Source: Ignavibacteriales bacterium (GTDB taxonomy: Bacteria; Bacteroidota; Ignavibacteria; Ignavibacteriales; Melioribacteraceae). Taken from it: a DNA stretch of 64,000 nucleotides. A model generated the notes under the pieces. The model was given only the letters and a program-made list of their open reading frames with translations. It was not told the DNA's origin and searched no databases. Made by a program: the position numbers and the translations under genes. Shown in pieces: positions 38,422 to 46,413 of the stretch (positions within the stretch are counted from its first letter, which is position 1; every line of letters starts with the position of its first letter). The stretch lies in NCBI GenBank assembly GCA_020635285.1, contig JACKAB010000006.1:124001-188000 (forward strand), written 5' to 3'.

Positions 38422-38503
38422 TGTTTCATTTTTGCAACATGTTGCATTTCAATGTTGCGCGGTTGCAACGTTTGAAACACTACATCATTTGCAACATTGC
38501 AAC
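38422..38503. promoter_or_regulatory. Cluster of GCAAC/GTTGC repeats, candidate activator sites
   Basis: Within 82 bp lie the perfect palindrome TGCAACATGTTGCA (38433-38446), GTTGC-N6-GCAAC (38454-38469), a direct pair GCAAC-N3-GCAAC (38491-38503), and flanking TGTTTCA/TGAAACA arms. The cluster sits 180-260 bp upstream of the candidate sigma-54 promoter, a typical place for enhancer sites of an AAA+ activator. It starts a few bp after the activator stop, so a terminator role for one hairpin is also possible. Confidence 0.5.
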
Positions 38504-38680
38504 TAATAAATTGTCTTCTTAATAATAAAATCATCTTCTCCTTTCGCTTTAACTCAAATTAAAGTACAAATACTTTGATTAGAAGTCAAAAATTGAGATT
38601 GTTAGAAACTTACACTCCTCAAGTTCACAAAATTTTCATTTAACAAAATTACATTCAATTTAAAATTTATATAAAAAATA

Positions 38681-38697
38681 TTGGTCCGTTATTTGAC
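38681..38697 (+). promoter_or_regulatory. Candidate sigma-54 promoter of the HybAB/cytochrome operon
   Basis: TTGGTCCGTTATTTGAC has GG at -24 and, ten bases later, GA where the consensus has GC (TTGGCAC-N5-TTGC). It lies 28 bp before ATG 38725 and downstream of the GCAAC cluster. The overlapping TTGACT has no good -10 at 16-18 bp, favouring sigma-54. Confidence 0.45.
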
Positions 38698-38724
38698 TTA
38701 ACATACTAAACAATATTTTTTAAG

Positions 38725-39060
38725 ATGATGTTAATAGCAATTCCAAATTTTGGCAATAGAATTTCCCCTCGTTTTGAGTATGCAGAAAGTTTGCAACTAA
38801 TAAGTGTGGAAAAAGATAAAATAATAAAACGAGAGACTATAAAACTTATTGTCCACAGCAATTTAGAAAGAATGAATATAATAATCGGATTAAAGCCGGA
38901 TTTAATTATATGCGATGGAATAACTGAGCTTAGTTTTGAAAAAATAGTTGAGAGCAAGATCGAAATTATTTCTTGGGTAAATGGAACAATTGAAGATATA
39001 CTTGAAAAACACCTAAAAGGTAATTTGAAAAGTGGGAAAGAAAATAAAGTCACTCTATAA
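38725..39060 (+). CDS. NifX/NifB-like dinitrogenase cofactor-type protein
   Basis: 111 residues matching the NifX/NafY small domain: MMLIAIPNFGNRISPRFEYA at the N-terminus (pattern A-x-P-x-x-x-x-x-v-s-x-x-F), and IIIGLKPDLIICDGITELSF in the middle. In nitrogenase systems such proteins bind Fe-Mo cluster precursors; here there are no nif genes, and it heads a respiratory operon, so it may carry or sense an Fe-S or metal cluster for the neighbouring redox proteins or the Cys-PAS activator. Followed after 22 bp by the HybA-like gene. Confidence 0.8.
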   Translation: MMLIAIPNFGNRISPRFEYAESLQLISVEKDKIIKRETIKLIVHSNLERMNIIIGLKPDLIICDGITELSFEKIVESKIEIISWVNGTIEDILEKHLKGNLKSGKENKVTL

Positions 39061-39082
39061 AAAATAAATTAAGGTTCAACAC

Positions 39083-39985
39083 ATGTCACAGAACAGAAGA
39101 GATTTTTTAAAGACGATTGCAGCAATTGGGGCAAGCGGAACAGCACTTTCAGCGGTTACTCCAAAAAAATTGAAAGCTGGTCCAACAAATATTTTAAGCG
39201 ATGAAAGAATGGGAGTTTTGGTTGATACTACCGTTTGCATCGGCTGTAGAAAATGTGAATGGGCTTGCCAAGGCGCTCATGATATTGAGCAGAAGGATTT
39301 TGACACTTACCAGCATGATGATACTTTTAACAAAGATAGAAGACCATCTGCACAAAATTTAACTGTCGTAAATAAATATTTTGAAGATGATAATCCAATT
39401 ACTGCCAAATTACAATGCATGCATTGTGATCACCCTGCTTGTGTATCTGCATGTATTGTTGGTGCATTTTCAAAACAAGAAAATGGTTCTGTAATTTGGG
39501 ATACTGATAAATGTATTGGCTGCCGCTATTGCATGGTTGCATGTCCATTTCAAGTTCCATCATTTGAATATGACAAAGCCCTAAATCCTAAAATCACTAA
39601 ATGTGATTTTTGTTTTGATAGAACTAAAGAAGGCAAACTTCCGGCTTGCGTTGAGATTTGTCCCGTTGAAGCTTTAACATACGGCAAACGTGAAGATTTA
39701 ATTCTTGAAGCCAGAAAAAGAATTAAAAATAATCCTGAGAAATACCATAATCATATTTTTGGTGAGCACGAAGTTGGAGGAACTGCATGGTTGTATTTAG
39801 GACCAAAAGATTTCACGACTGATAATGTATTCCCAAAATTAGGCAATAATACAGCTCCCGGCGTTTCTGAATCAATACAACATGGATTGTTCGCTTATTT
39901 TGTTCCTCCCGTTGCAGTATATGCATTGCTAGGCGGAATAATGTGGTTATCAAAAGATAGAGATTCTAAAAAGGAGAATAAATAA
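39083..39985 (+). CDS. HybA/NrfC-like periplasmic 4x[4Fe-4S] protein
   Basis: 300 residues with Tat signal NRRDFLKTIAAIGASG. Cysteine groups for four [4Fe-4S] clusters are CIGCRKCEWAC, CMHCDHPACVSAC, CIGCRYCMVACP and CDFCFDRTKEGKLPACVEIC. A C-terminal hydrophobic anchor (GLFAYFVPPVAVYALLGGI) faces the periplasm. It would pass electrons between the HybB/NrfD quinol protein and the 13-heme cytochrome. The stop overlaps the next ATG by one base. Confidence 0.92.
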   Translation: MSQNRRDFLKTIAAIGASGTALSAVTPKKLKAGPTNILSDERMGVLVDTTVCIGCRKCEWACQGAHDIEQKDFDTYQHDDTFNKDRRPSAQNLTVVNKYFEDDNPITAKLQCMHCDHPACVSACIVGAFSKQENGSVIWDTDKCIGCRYCMVACPFQVPSFEYDKALNPKITKCDFCFDRTKEGKLPACVEICPVEALTYGKREDLILEARKRIKNNPEKYHNHIFGEHEVGGTAWLYLGPKDFTTDNVFPKLGNNTAPGVSESIQHGLFAYFVPPVAVYALLGGIMWLSKDRDSKKENK

Positions 39986-41226
39986 TGAATCATCATAAAC
40001 CAACTCCTATAAATAAAAAGTTTTTTACACCCGGTACCATAGCCCTTTCACTAATTGCCTTAACGGGAATTACATTTTTAATGGGCAGATTTTTATTTGG
40101 ACTTGGAGCTGTAACAAATTTAAATGATCAGTTCCCTTGGGGAATCTGGATTGGACTTGATGTTGCTGCCGGTGTTGCTCTAGCAGCTGGAGGTTTTACT
40201 ACGGCTGCATTAGGTCACATTATGCATCGAGATAAATATGAGACGATTATCAGACCAGCATTATTAACGGCAATGCTTGGCTATACATTTGTTGCATTAA
40301 GTGTTTCTGTTGATATAGGAAGATGGTATTACATTTGGCATCCTTTAATTATGTGGAATGGCAACTCAGCTTTGTTTGAAGTTGGTATTTGTGTAATGCT
40401 GTATGTAAGTGTTCTTTATATAGAGTTTTTACCAATTGTTACTGAAAGATTTATGGGAAAAGTAAATCTCCCTGGCATATTAAGTAAGCTTAATGGAGTA
40501 ATCGATAAATTATTGAGAGCATTAGATAGAGGTCTTGATAAAACAATGTTTGTCTTCATTATAGCAGGAGTTGTACTTTCTTGCTTACATCAATCTTCTT
40601 TGGGAACATTAATGATCATTGCCGGACCAAAAATGCATCCACTCTGGCAAACTCCAATTTTACCTTTACTTTTTTTATTAAGTGCAATATCAGTCGGCTT
40701 TCCGATGGTAATTGCAGAATCATTAAGCGCATCAAGGTCATTTGGATTGAAACCGGAAACAGAAGTACTATCAAGTCTATCTAGATTTATTGCACCACTA
40801 TTGGGAATTTACTTGCTCGGAAAGCTTGGCGATATTGTTATCAGAGAAACTTTCGTTTATCTAACTGAATTCAATTCCATTAGCATATTATTCGGTATTG
40901 AAATTATTGTTGGTGTTGTTGTTCCTTTAAGAATGTTCTTATCAGCTGATGTTAGAAAATCACCGACCGGTTTATTCATAGCATCTATGCTGGTTATTTT
41001 CGGTGTGTTGATGAATAGGTTTAACAATTTTGTTACTGCTTATAATCCACCTTATGCAATAGAAGCCTACTTTCCCTCTGTTGGAGAAATATTTGTTACA
41101 CTGGGATTTGTTGCAATCGAAATTTTACTCTACAGACTTTTCGTAATAATATTTCCTGTAATAAGTATTCCAGTTTCAAAAGCTTATGCTAATACTAAAT
41201 ATGCAATTCGCGGGGTTTTAAAATGA
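39985..41226 (+). CDS. HybB/NrfD-family menaquinol-interacting membrane subunit
   Basis: 413 residues, about ten TM helices: FPWGIWIGLDVAAGVALAAG (conserved NrfD/HybB entry), ALSVSVDIGRWYYIWHPLIM, CLHQSSLGTLMIIAGPKMHPLW and MLVIFGVLMNRFNNFVTAYN are diagnostic of HybB. It contains no heme or cluster; it exchanges electrons and protons with menaquinone and docks the HybA protein. Overlaps the neighbouring genes by one and four bases, so translation is coupled. No hydrogenase subunit is encoded, so the complex is a quinone:cytochrome oxidoreductase. Confidence 0.93.
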   Translation: MNHHKPTPINKKFFTPGTIALSLIALTGITFLMGRFLFGLGAVTNLNDQFPWGIWIGLDVAAGVALAAGGFTTAALGHIMHRDKYETIIRPALLTAMLGYTFVALSVSVDIGRWYYIWHPLIMWNGNSALFEVGICVMLYVSVLYIEFLPIVTERFMGKVNLPGILSKLNGVIDKLLRALDRGLDKTMFVFIIAGVVLSCLHQSSLGTLMIIAGPKMHPLWQTPILPLLFLLSAISVGFPMVIAESLSASRSFGLKPETEVLSSLSRFIAPLLGIYLLGKLGDIVIRETFVYLTEFNSISILFGIEIIVGVVVPLRMFLSADVRKSPTGLFIASMLVIFGVLMNRFNNFVTAYNPPYAIEAYFPSVGEIFVTLGFVAIEILLYRLFVIIFPVISIPVSKAYANTKYAIRGVLK

Positions 41227-42341
41227 GATTATTCAAATTAGCCGTACTAATAAGTTTTATTTTTAGCTTTCAATTATTCGCACAGATTGAAAATCTAAAA
41301 ACTCATTCTCAAATGAATTTGGATTGTAAAAAGTGTCATATTTGTGATACTCCCACAAAAGCAAATCCATGTTTGGTTCTTTGTCCAAGAAATAAAATTG
41401 AGTCTGTTCGTCATTCACCGGAAGAAGGACCTGATAATATAGTTCTTAATGAAATAAAGAGTGAGAAAGATTTATACCAACCAGTTCATTTTACGCATAA
41501 ACTTCATGCTGAAATGTCGCTTATGGCTGGTGGTTGCTCTACTTGTCACCATTTTAATCCTCCAGGCAAAATTGTTAAATGTATCACTTGTCATAATACG
41601 GAGAGAAGCAGAGCTGATATTAGTGTGCCTGATCTAAAAGCTGCATACCATAGACAATGTATGGGATGCCATAAAACTTGGGAAGAAAAAACAGAATGCG
41701 AAAGTTGCCATGCTCTCAATACAACAAAAAAATCAAAATTGGTCTCAAAGCCAAGCATGGAAAATGTTCATCCAAAAATTACAATACCAACAAAAATAGT
41801 ATATGAGACTAACACTGAGGAAGGAAAGCTTGTAACATATTTCCACAATGATCATACATCTCTATTCGGTCTTGAATGCACTGATTGTCATACACAAGAA
41901 AGTTGCGCAAACTGTCATAATCAAAAACCTAATTTCGTTTCTTCAAAAGCCAATGAAGATGAACATGCAAGATGCTCTAGCTGCCACGATACAGAAAACA
42001 ATTGTAGCAAGTGCCATAAAAATGAATTAACAAAACCTTTTGATCACTTTGCAAAAACAGGGTTTGCTTTAACAGGTTTCCATGCAACAAATGACTGCAG
42101 CAACTGCCATAAAGTAAAAAACAAATTTACCGGTTTGAAAAAAGATTGTATTTATTGTCATAAGAATGATGATGGATTATTTGATCATCAAATAACCGGA
42201 GTAAAATTAGATGAAACTCACTCGGAATTTGAATGCACAGACTGTCATGCAAAAAATAATTATTTGGCTAAACCATCTTGTGCAGATTGCCACGATGATT
42301 ATAGTTTCCCCAATGAAGTACCCGGAGAAAAGGTAAAATAA
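41223..42341 (+). CDS. Periplasmic 13-heme cytochrome c (c3-type domains)
   Basis: 372 residues with signal peptide ending QLFAQ and 13 CXXCH motifs (CKKCH, CSTCH, CITCH, CMGCH, CESCH, CTDCH, CANCH, CSSCH, CSKCH, CSNCH, CIYCH, CTDCH, CADCH). Residues ~85-170 have class III cytochrome c3 spacing with distal-His segments (QPVHFTHKLH, AAYHRQCMGCH). Extra cysteines next to heme 1 (CHICDTPTKANPCLVLCPR) could bind a further cofactor. Likely periplasmic acceptor or donor for the HybA/HybB module, comparable to HmcA-type arrangements. Overlaps hybB-like by four bases. Confidence 0.92.
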   Translation: MRLFKLAVLISFIFSFQLFAQIENLKTHSQMNLDCKKCHICDTPTKANPCLVLCPRNKIESVRHSPEEGPDNIVLNEIKSEKDLYQPVHFTHKLHAEMSLMAGGCSTCHHFNPPGKIVKCITCHNTERSRADISVPDLKAAYHRQCMGCHKTWEEKTECESCHALNTTKKSKLVSKPSMENVHPKITIPTKIVYETNTEEGKLVTYFHNDHTSLFGLECTDCHTQESCANCHNQKPNFVSSKANEDEHARCSSCHDTENNCSKCHKNELTKPFDHFAKTGFALTGFHATNDCSNCHKVKNKFTGLKKDCIYCHKNDDGLFDHQITGVKLDETHSEFECTDCHAKNNYLAKPSCADCHDDYSFPNEVPGEKVK

Positions 42342-42343
42342 AT

Positions 42344-44206
42344 ATGCTATTATTCAATAAAATTGGCGTAAAACTGATGATTGCGGTTTCGATATTAGTA
42401 ATTCTAATACTCGCAGTCTTTGCTTATTTCAGCATTAAGTTTCAGTCTGATATATTAACTGCCGAAGTAGAACGCCATGCAAATCAACTTAGTGAAACTA
42501 TAAGACAAAGTACACGCTTTGATATGCTGGCAAACCGCAGAGAACATCTTCATAATATTATAAATGAGATTGGTAAAGAAACCAGCATACGAAATGTTAG
42601 AGTGCTTAACAAAGAAGGTGAAATTATATATTCAAATTTAGAAAATGAAATTGGAGATATGGTTGATAAAAATGCTGAAAGCTGTTATGTGTGTCATGCA
42701 GAAAATCAACCTCTTCAAAAGCTGACAATAAAAGAAAGAACCAGAATTTTTAGAGTTAATCCCGATTCTGCAAGAGCATTAGGAATTATTAATCCAATTT
42801 ATAATGAAATTTCTTGTTGGCAGGCTGATTGCCACGCCCATGCAAAAGACAAAACTGTTTTAGGAGTTTTAGATATTTCCGTTTCTCTAAAAGACATTGA
42901 TGAAACTGCAAGAAAAAGTTCCATGAGCATGCTGATTTATGCTTTAATAGCAACCTTGCTTATTGCAATTATAATTCGGCTATTAGTAAAACATCTAATT
43001 CAAAAACCGATTAGAAACCTAGTTAAGGCAACAAATTATGTTGCGGTTGGAAATTTAAATTATAGAATTTCATCAACAAGAAAAGATGAACTTGGCGTAC
43101 TAGCAAATTCTTTTGATAATATGACAAAAAAAATTGCTGAGATGAGAATGCAACTTTTCCAATCGGATAAAATGGCTTCAATGGGAAAATTAGCAGCCGG
43201 TGTTGCACATGAAATTAATAATCCTTTAACCGGTGTATTAACATATAGTAGCTTTTTACTAAAGCGTGCTAAAGATAATCCCGAAATGAAAGCCGATTTA
43301 GAAGTGATTGTTAGGGAGACTAAAAGAAGTAGAGAAATAGTAAAAGGACTTTTAGATTTTGCAAGACAATCAACACCCAAACGCGGCAAGGTAGAAATTA
43401 ATGAAGTAATTGAAAATGCACTTACCATTGTTTCTAATCAACTAAAAATAAATCATGTTGAGCTTCACAAAGAATTTAATAAAAACATTACTCAAATTTC
43501 TGGGGATTCAAACCAGATTCAACAAGTTATTCTAAACTTGGTTGTTAACTCAATAGATGCAATAGGCAGTAAAGGCGGGACAATATCAATTAAAACAGAT
43601 CAAATAAAACTTTCGCCATATGGAATTGCACAAGTTAGAAAAGCCACTTGCCCTAAAGGTCATGATTTAATGGATGAAGAGCATAAAATTAACGGAAGAC
43701 CTTCAATAAAAATAAAAGCAAATTCCGGTAATAATGAAGGCTTTATTCATCTTGATCCAATTTATGGAAATCATAATCACCATTACGGAATTCAATTTAA
43801 GAAAAATGAAATTATAAAATTATCATGTCCTCAATGCAATATTTCTCTAGTAGATGAAAATGAATTGACACCCGATTGCAATGCGCCAGCTTATAAAATA
43901 ATTATTCCGGAACAAGGAGTTTTAAAAGGCTGCACAAGATTTGGATGTAACTGGCAGCAATGGGATGTTGTTGATCAAAGCGGTGAGAAAAATTTTGTTG
44001 AAATAATAATCTCCGATACTGGATCTGGAATTGATAATAATGATCTGGAGAAAATTTTTGATCCATTCTTTTCTACAAAGGGACAAAAAGGAACCGGGCT
44101 TGGTCTTTCTGTTATTTGGGGAATTGTTGATAATCATAACGGAAAAATTTCTGTTGATAGCACTTTAGGAAAAGGAACAACATTTAAAATTGATTTGCCG
44201 GTTTAA
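42344..44206 (+). CDS. Membrane histidine kinase with periplasmic c-type heme site and Cys-rich insert in the ATPase domain
   Basis: 620 residues. TM1 (~11-30), periplasmic sensor (~31-190) with CYVCH near residue 117 and CWQADCH (CX4CH) near 165, TM2 (~195-215), HAMP, HisKA with phospho-His in AAGVAHEINNPLTG (about 289), and HATPase with N-box NLVVNSIDAI, G1 DTGSGI and G2 GTGLGLSV. Between N-box and G1 sits an extra ~110 residues (about 430-545) with CPKGH, CPQC, a single Cys and CTRFGC, suggesting one or two zinc-ribbon-like sites. Such heme-PAS/Cache kinases occur in metal reducers. Two bases after the cytochrome gene; probable partners are the two following regulators. Confidence 0.9.
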   Translation: MLLFNKIGVKLMIAVSILVILILAVFAYFSIKFQSDILTAEVERHANQLSETIRQSTRFDMLANRREHLHNIINEIGKETSIRNVRVLNKEGEIIYSNLENEIGDMVDKNAESCYVCHAENQPLQKLTIKERTRIFRVNPDSARALGIINPIYNEISCWQADCHAHAKDKTVLGVLDISVSLKDIDETARKSSMSMLIYALIATLLIAIIIRLLVKHLIQKPIRNLVKATNYVAVGNLNYRISSTRKDELGVLANSFDNMTKKIAEMRMQLFQSDKMASMGKLAAGVAHEINNPLTGVLTYSSFLLKRAKDNPEMKADLEVIVRETKRSREIVKGLLDFARQSTPKRGKVEINEVIENALTIVSNQLKINHVELHKEFNKNITQISGDSNQIQQVILNLVVNSIDAIGSKGGTISIKTDQIKLSPYGIAQVRKATCPKGHDLMDEEHKINGRPSIKIKANSGNNEGFIHLDPIYGNHNHHYGIQFKKNEIIKLSCPQCNISLVDENELTPDCNAPAYKIIIPEQGVLKGCTRFGCNWQQWDVVDQSGEKNFVEIIISDTGSGIDNNDLEKIFDPFFSTKGQKGTGLGLSVIWGIVDNHNGKISVDSTLGKGTTFKIDLPV

Positions 44207-44208
44207 CT

Positions 44209-45012
44209 ATGGAAAATAAAACAGACATACTAATAATAGATGACGAGAAAGTAATTCTTGATGCAATTCAAAAAATTGTAAGTCTTGATAATTTTTCGTC
44301 AGATGCTTGTCTTGATGTTGACGAAGCTTTATTAAAATTAGAAACCAATACCTACAAGCTAATCATAAGCGATATAATGATGCCGGGTAAAGATGGTTTT
44401 CAACTATTAGAAATTCTAAGGCAAAAAAAAATTGCCACCCCAGTTATAATTACTACCGGATTTTCAACCTTGGAAAATGCTGTAAAAGCTTTATACGAAG
44501 GAGCAATTGGTTTTATTCCCAAACCATTTACACTTGATGAATTGGTTAGTATTGTTGCACGCGGGTTAGAATACAATAAGATTTTCAAGAATAAGTATAG
44601 TCTTAAAGCTCGTTCAATGGATGAATTAATTTCATACGTTCCATGTCCGCCAAAATATTACCGACTCGGTTTTGATAGTTGGTTAAACAATTCATCGGAA
44701 GGAACAATAAAAATTGGACTGACAGATTTATATTTAAAATCAATTAATTCAATACAATCTTTAGATTTAATGAAAGTTGATGAAGCCATTTATCAGGGTG
44801 GTGTTTGTGCAAAATTAACAGATAATAACGAACTTGTTCATCAACTTCTTTCACCCGCAAGTGGAAAAATAATTGAAATAAATAATCAACTTTTTGAAAC
44901 AAATAATTTGCTTGAAAAAGATCCATACTTTCAAGGATGGATTTACAGAATAATACCAACTGATATTGAAAATGATAAAACTAATCTGACTCCATGCAGC
45001 TCAGATTTTTAA
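44209..45012 (+). CDS. Response regulator with C-terminal GcvH-like domain
   Basis: 267 residues. Receiver domain 1-125: acidic pair IIDDEK, phospho-Asp in IISDIMMPG (about 54), ITTGFST and IPKPFTLDE. Residues ~145-252 read like glycine cleavage H protein/lipoyl carrier: YYRLGFDSWL, TIKIGLTDLYL, QLLSPASGKIIEINNQL and DPYFQGWIYRIIP. The lipoyl-lysine position of GcvH is occupied by Asn/Glu, so lipoylation is unlikely. No DNA-binding domain, so the output must be by protein contact. Two bp after the kinase gene. Confidence 0.85.
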   Translation: MENKTDILIIDDEKVILDAIQKIVSLDNFSSDACLDVDEALLKLETNTYKLIISDIMMPGKDGFQLLEILRQKKIATPVIITTGFSTLENAVKALYEGAIGFIPKPFTLDELVSIVARGLEYNKIFKNKYSLKARSMDELISYVPCPPKYYRLGFDSWLNNSSEGTIKIGLTDLYLKSINSIQSLDLMKVDEAIYQGGVCAKLTDNNELVHQLLSPASGKIIEINNQLFETNNLLEKDPYFQGWIYRIIPTDIENDKTNLTPCSSDF

Positions 45013-45042
45013 AATTAATTATATAAAAACTAGGAGATAAAA

Positions 45043-46182
45043 ATGGCACTCTTCATTTTAGCGGTAATAATATTCGTCATTGCAGACATTTTAATTCGCT
45101 TTATTATTAAAAGAGTTCAGGAAAAGAAAGTAATTGCAGAAAGAGAAAAAGCCTTAGAAGTTAGTTTAAATCTAGATGTTTCTAAAGAAGCAAAATCATT
45201 GAAGCGGGCAGAAGTTGATAATCCTAAAGCAAAAATACTTTGCGTAGATGATGAAGATATTATTCTAGAAAGTTTTAGAAAAATTCTTGTTCTTGATGGA
45301 TACTCAGTTGATACTGTAAATACGGGACAAGAAGCTCTTCACTTAATTCAGTCAAATCATTATGATTTTGTTTTTACCGATTTAAAAATGCCTACAATGG
45401 ATGGCGTTGATGTTGCAAAAGGTGTTAAACATCTTAGACCAGACATCGATGTAATTATAATTACCGGTTATGCCACCGTTGAAACTGCAGTTGAAGTAAT
45501 GAAATTCGGCGCAATGGATTATGTACAAAAACCTTTCACCGAAGATGAACTATTAGAATTCACTAAAAAATCTTTGTTAAAGAGACAAGATAGAATCAAA
45601 AAACAATTGCGTCCAAAAGTTCACATTTCACACTTAAGTGGAGAGGAATATTTCAATTCTGGAGAGTTTGCTATTCCAGGTGGCGTATTTATTTCAAAAG
45701 GCCATTGCTGGGTTGCCCTTGATGAAGATGGTAATGCAAGAATTGGGATTGATGATTTTGCAAATAAATTAATAGGCGAAATTGATGATATTAATTTACC
45801 AAATTTAGGCATGAAAATTAATGCTCACCAACCATTGTTTAGCATTAAGCAGGGAAACAGAAAAATTTCTTTTAGCTCACCAATTACTGGAAGCGTAACA
45901 AAAATCAATGACCATCTAAAAGACAATTTGGATTCTTTGGAAATTTCACCATATGAAAATAATTGGATCTGCACAATTGATGCTGATAATTTAGATAACG
46001 AAATTAAAGATCTACATATAGGAAATGCAGCGGTTTCTTTTTACCAAGAAGATATTGAAAAATATTTGGAAGATATAAAAGAATTAAGAAAAGATGATAA
46101 AGATTCACTATTCAAAGGTGAAATAGCCGGACTTGATGATCATAATTATGATAGAATTGTTAACCGTTTTTTTGCGGCATAA
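45043..46182 (+). CDS. Membrane-anchored response regulator with GcvH-like domain
   Basis: 379 residues. An N-terminal TM helix (LFILAVIIFVIADILIRFII) is followed by a charged linker, a receiver (LCVDDED, phospho-Asp in FTDLKMPTMDG near 114, ITGYATVET, QKPFTEDE) and a GcvH-like domain at ~190-330 (HCWVALDEDGNARIGIDDFA, SFSSPITGSVTKIN, EISPYENNWICTID). Lysines occur near the lipoyl loop (SIKQGNRK) but not at the exact GcvH spacing. A C-terminal acidic helix follows. A receiver tethered to the membrane without DNA-binding domain suggests direct control of the adjacent membrane redox complex. GGAG 8 bp before ATG. Confidence 0.85.
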   Translation: MALFILAVIIFVIADILIRFIIKRVQEKKVIAEREKALEVSLNLDVSKEAKSLKRAEVDNPKAKILCVDDEDIILESFRKILVLDGYSVDTVNTGQEALHLIQSNHYDFVFTDLKMPTMDGVDVAKGVKHLRPDIDVIIITGYATVETAVEVMKFGAMDYVQKPFTEDELLEFTKKSLLKRQDRIKKQLRPKVHISHLSGEEYFNSGEFAIPGGVFISKGHCWVALDEDGNARIGIDDFANKLIGEIDDINLPNLGMKINAHQPLFSIKQGNRKISFSSPITGSVTKINDHLKDNLDSLEISPYENNWICTIDADNLDNEIKDLHIGNAAVSFYQEDIEKYLEDIKELRKDDKDSLFKGEIAGLDDHNYDRIVNRFFAA

Positions 46183-46222
46183 ATAATCATATTTAGCTTT
46201 TTACCATTATTCAGCAATATCT

Positions 46223-46257
46223 AACCTTCAAGGTTATCACCTTGAAGGTTTTTTTAT
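46223..46257 (+). terminator. Rho-independent terminator of the HybAB/regulator operon
   Basis: Perfect 11-bp stem AACCTTCAAGG/CCTTGAAGGTT with a 6-nt loop, then T7. It ends the operon that starts at 38725. Confidence 0.9.
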
Positions 46258-46319
46258 TCCCTCCTCTATTACAATTATTTTCTCACAATTAAAATCTTAT
46301 CTTAAATTCATTTTATTAT

Positions 46320-46348
46320 TTGACAAATAGCAAATTTCTGAATAACTT
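46320..46348 (+). promoter_or_regulatory. Promoter of CbcL-like cytochrome 1
   Basis: TTGACA, 17-bp spacer, TAACTT, about 65 bp before the cytochrome ATG. Confidence 0.5.
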
Positions 46349-46413
46349 ATAAAAAGACGAGATAATCTTTTATAAAGTTTACTTGTTAATTTTTTAGTAG
46401 AGTCGGTCATAAT

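Noticed and set aside
39083..41226. Hydrogenase-2 (HybABCO) locus
   Set aside because: HybA and HybB types are present, but no NiFe large or small subunit or maturation gene is seen; NrfD/HybB proteins serve many quinone oxidoreductases.
42840..42870. CWQADCH in the kinase as a chance Cys pair
   Set aside because: Kept as a possible CX4CH heme site because it lies in the periplasmic domain with a CYVCH motif, but heme attachment at CX4CH is unproven.
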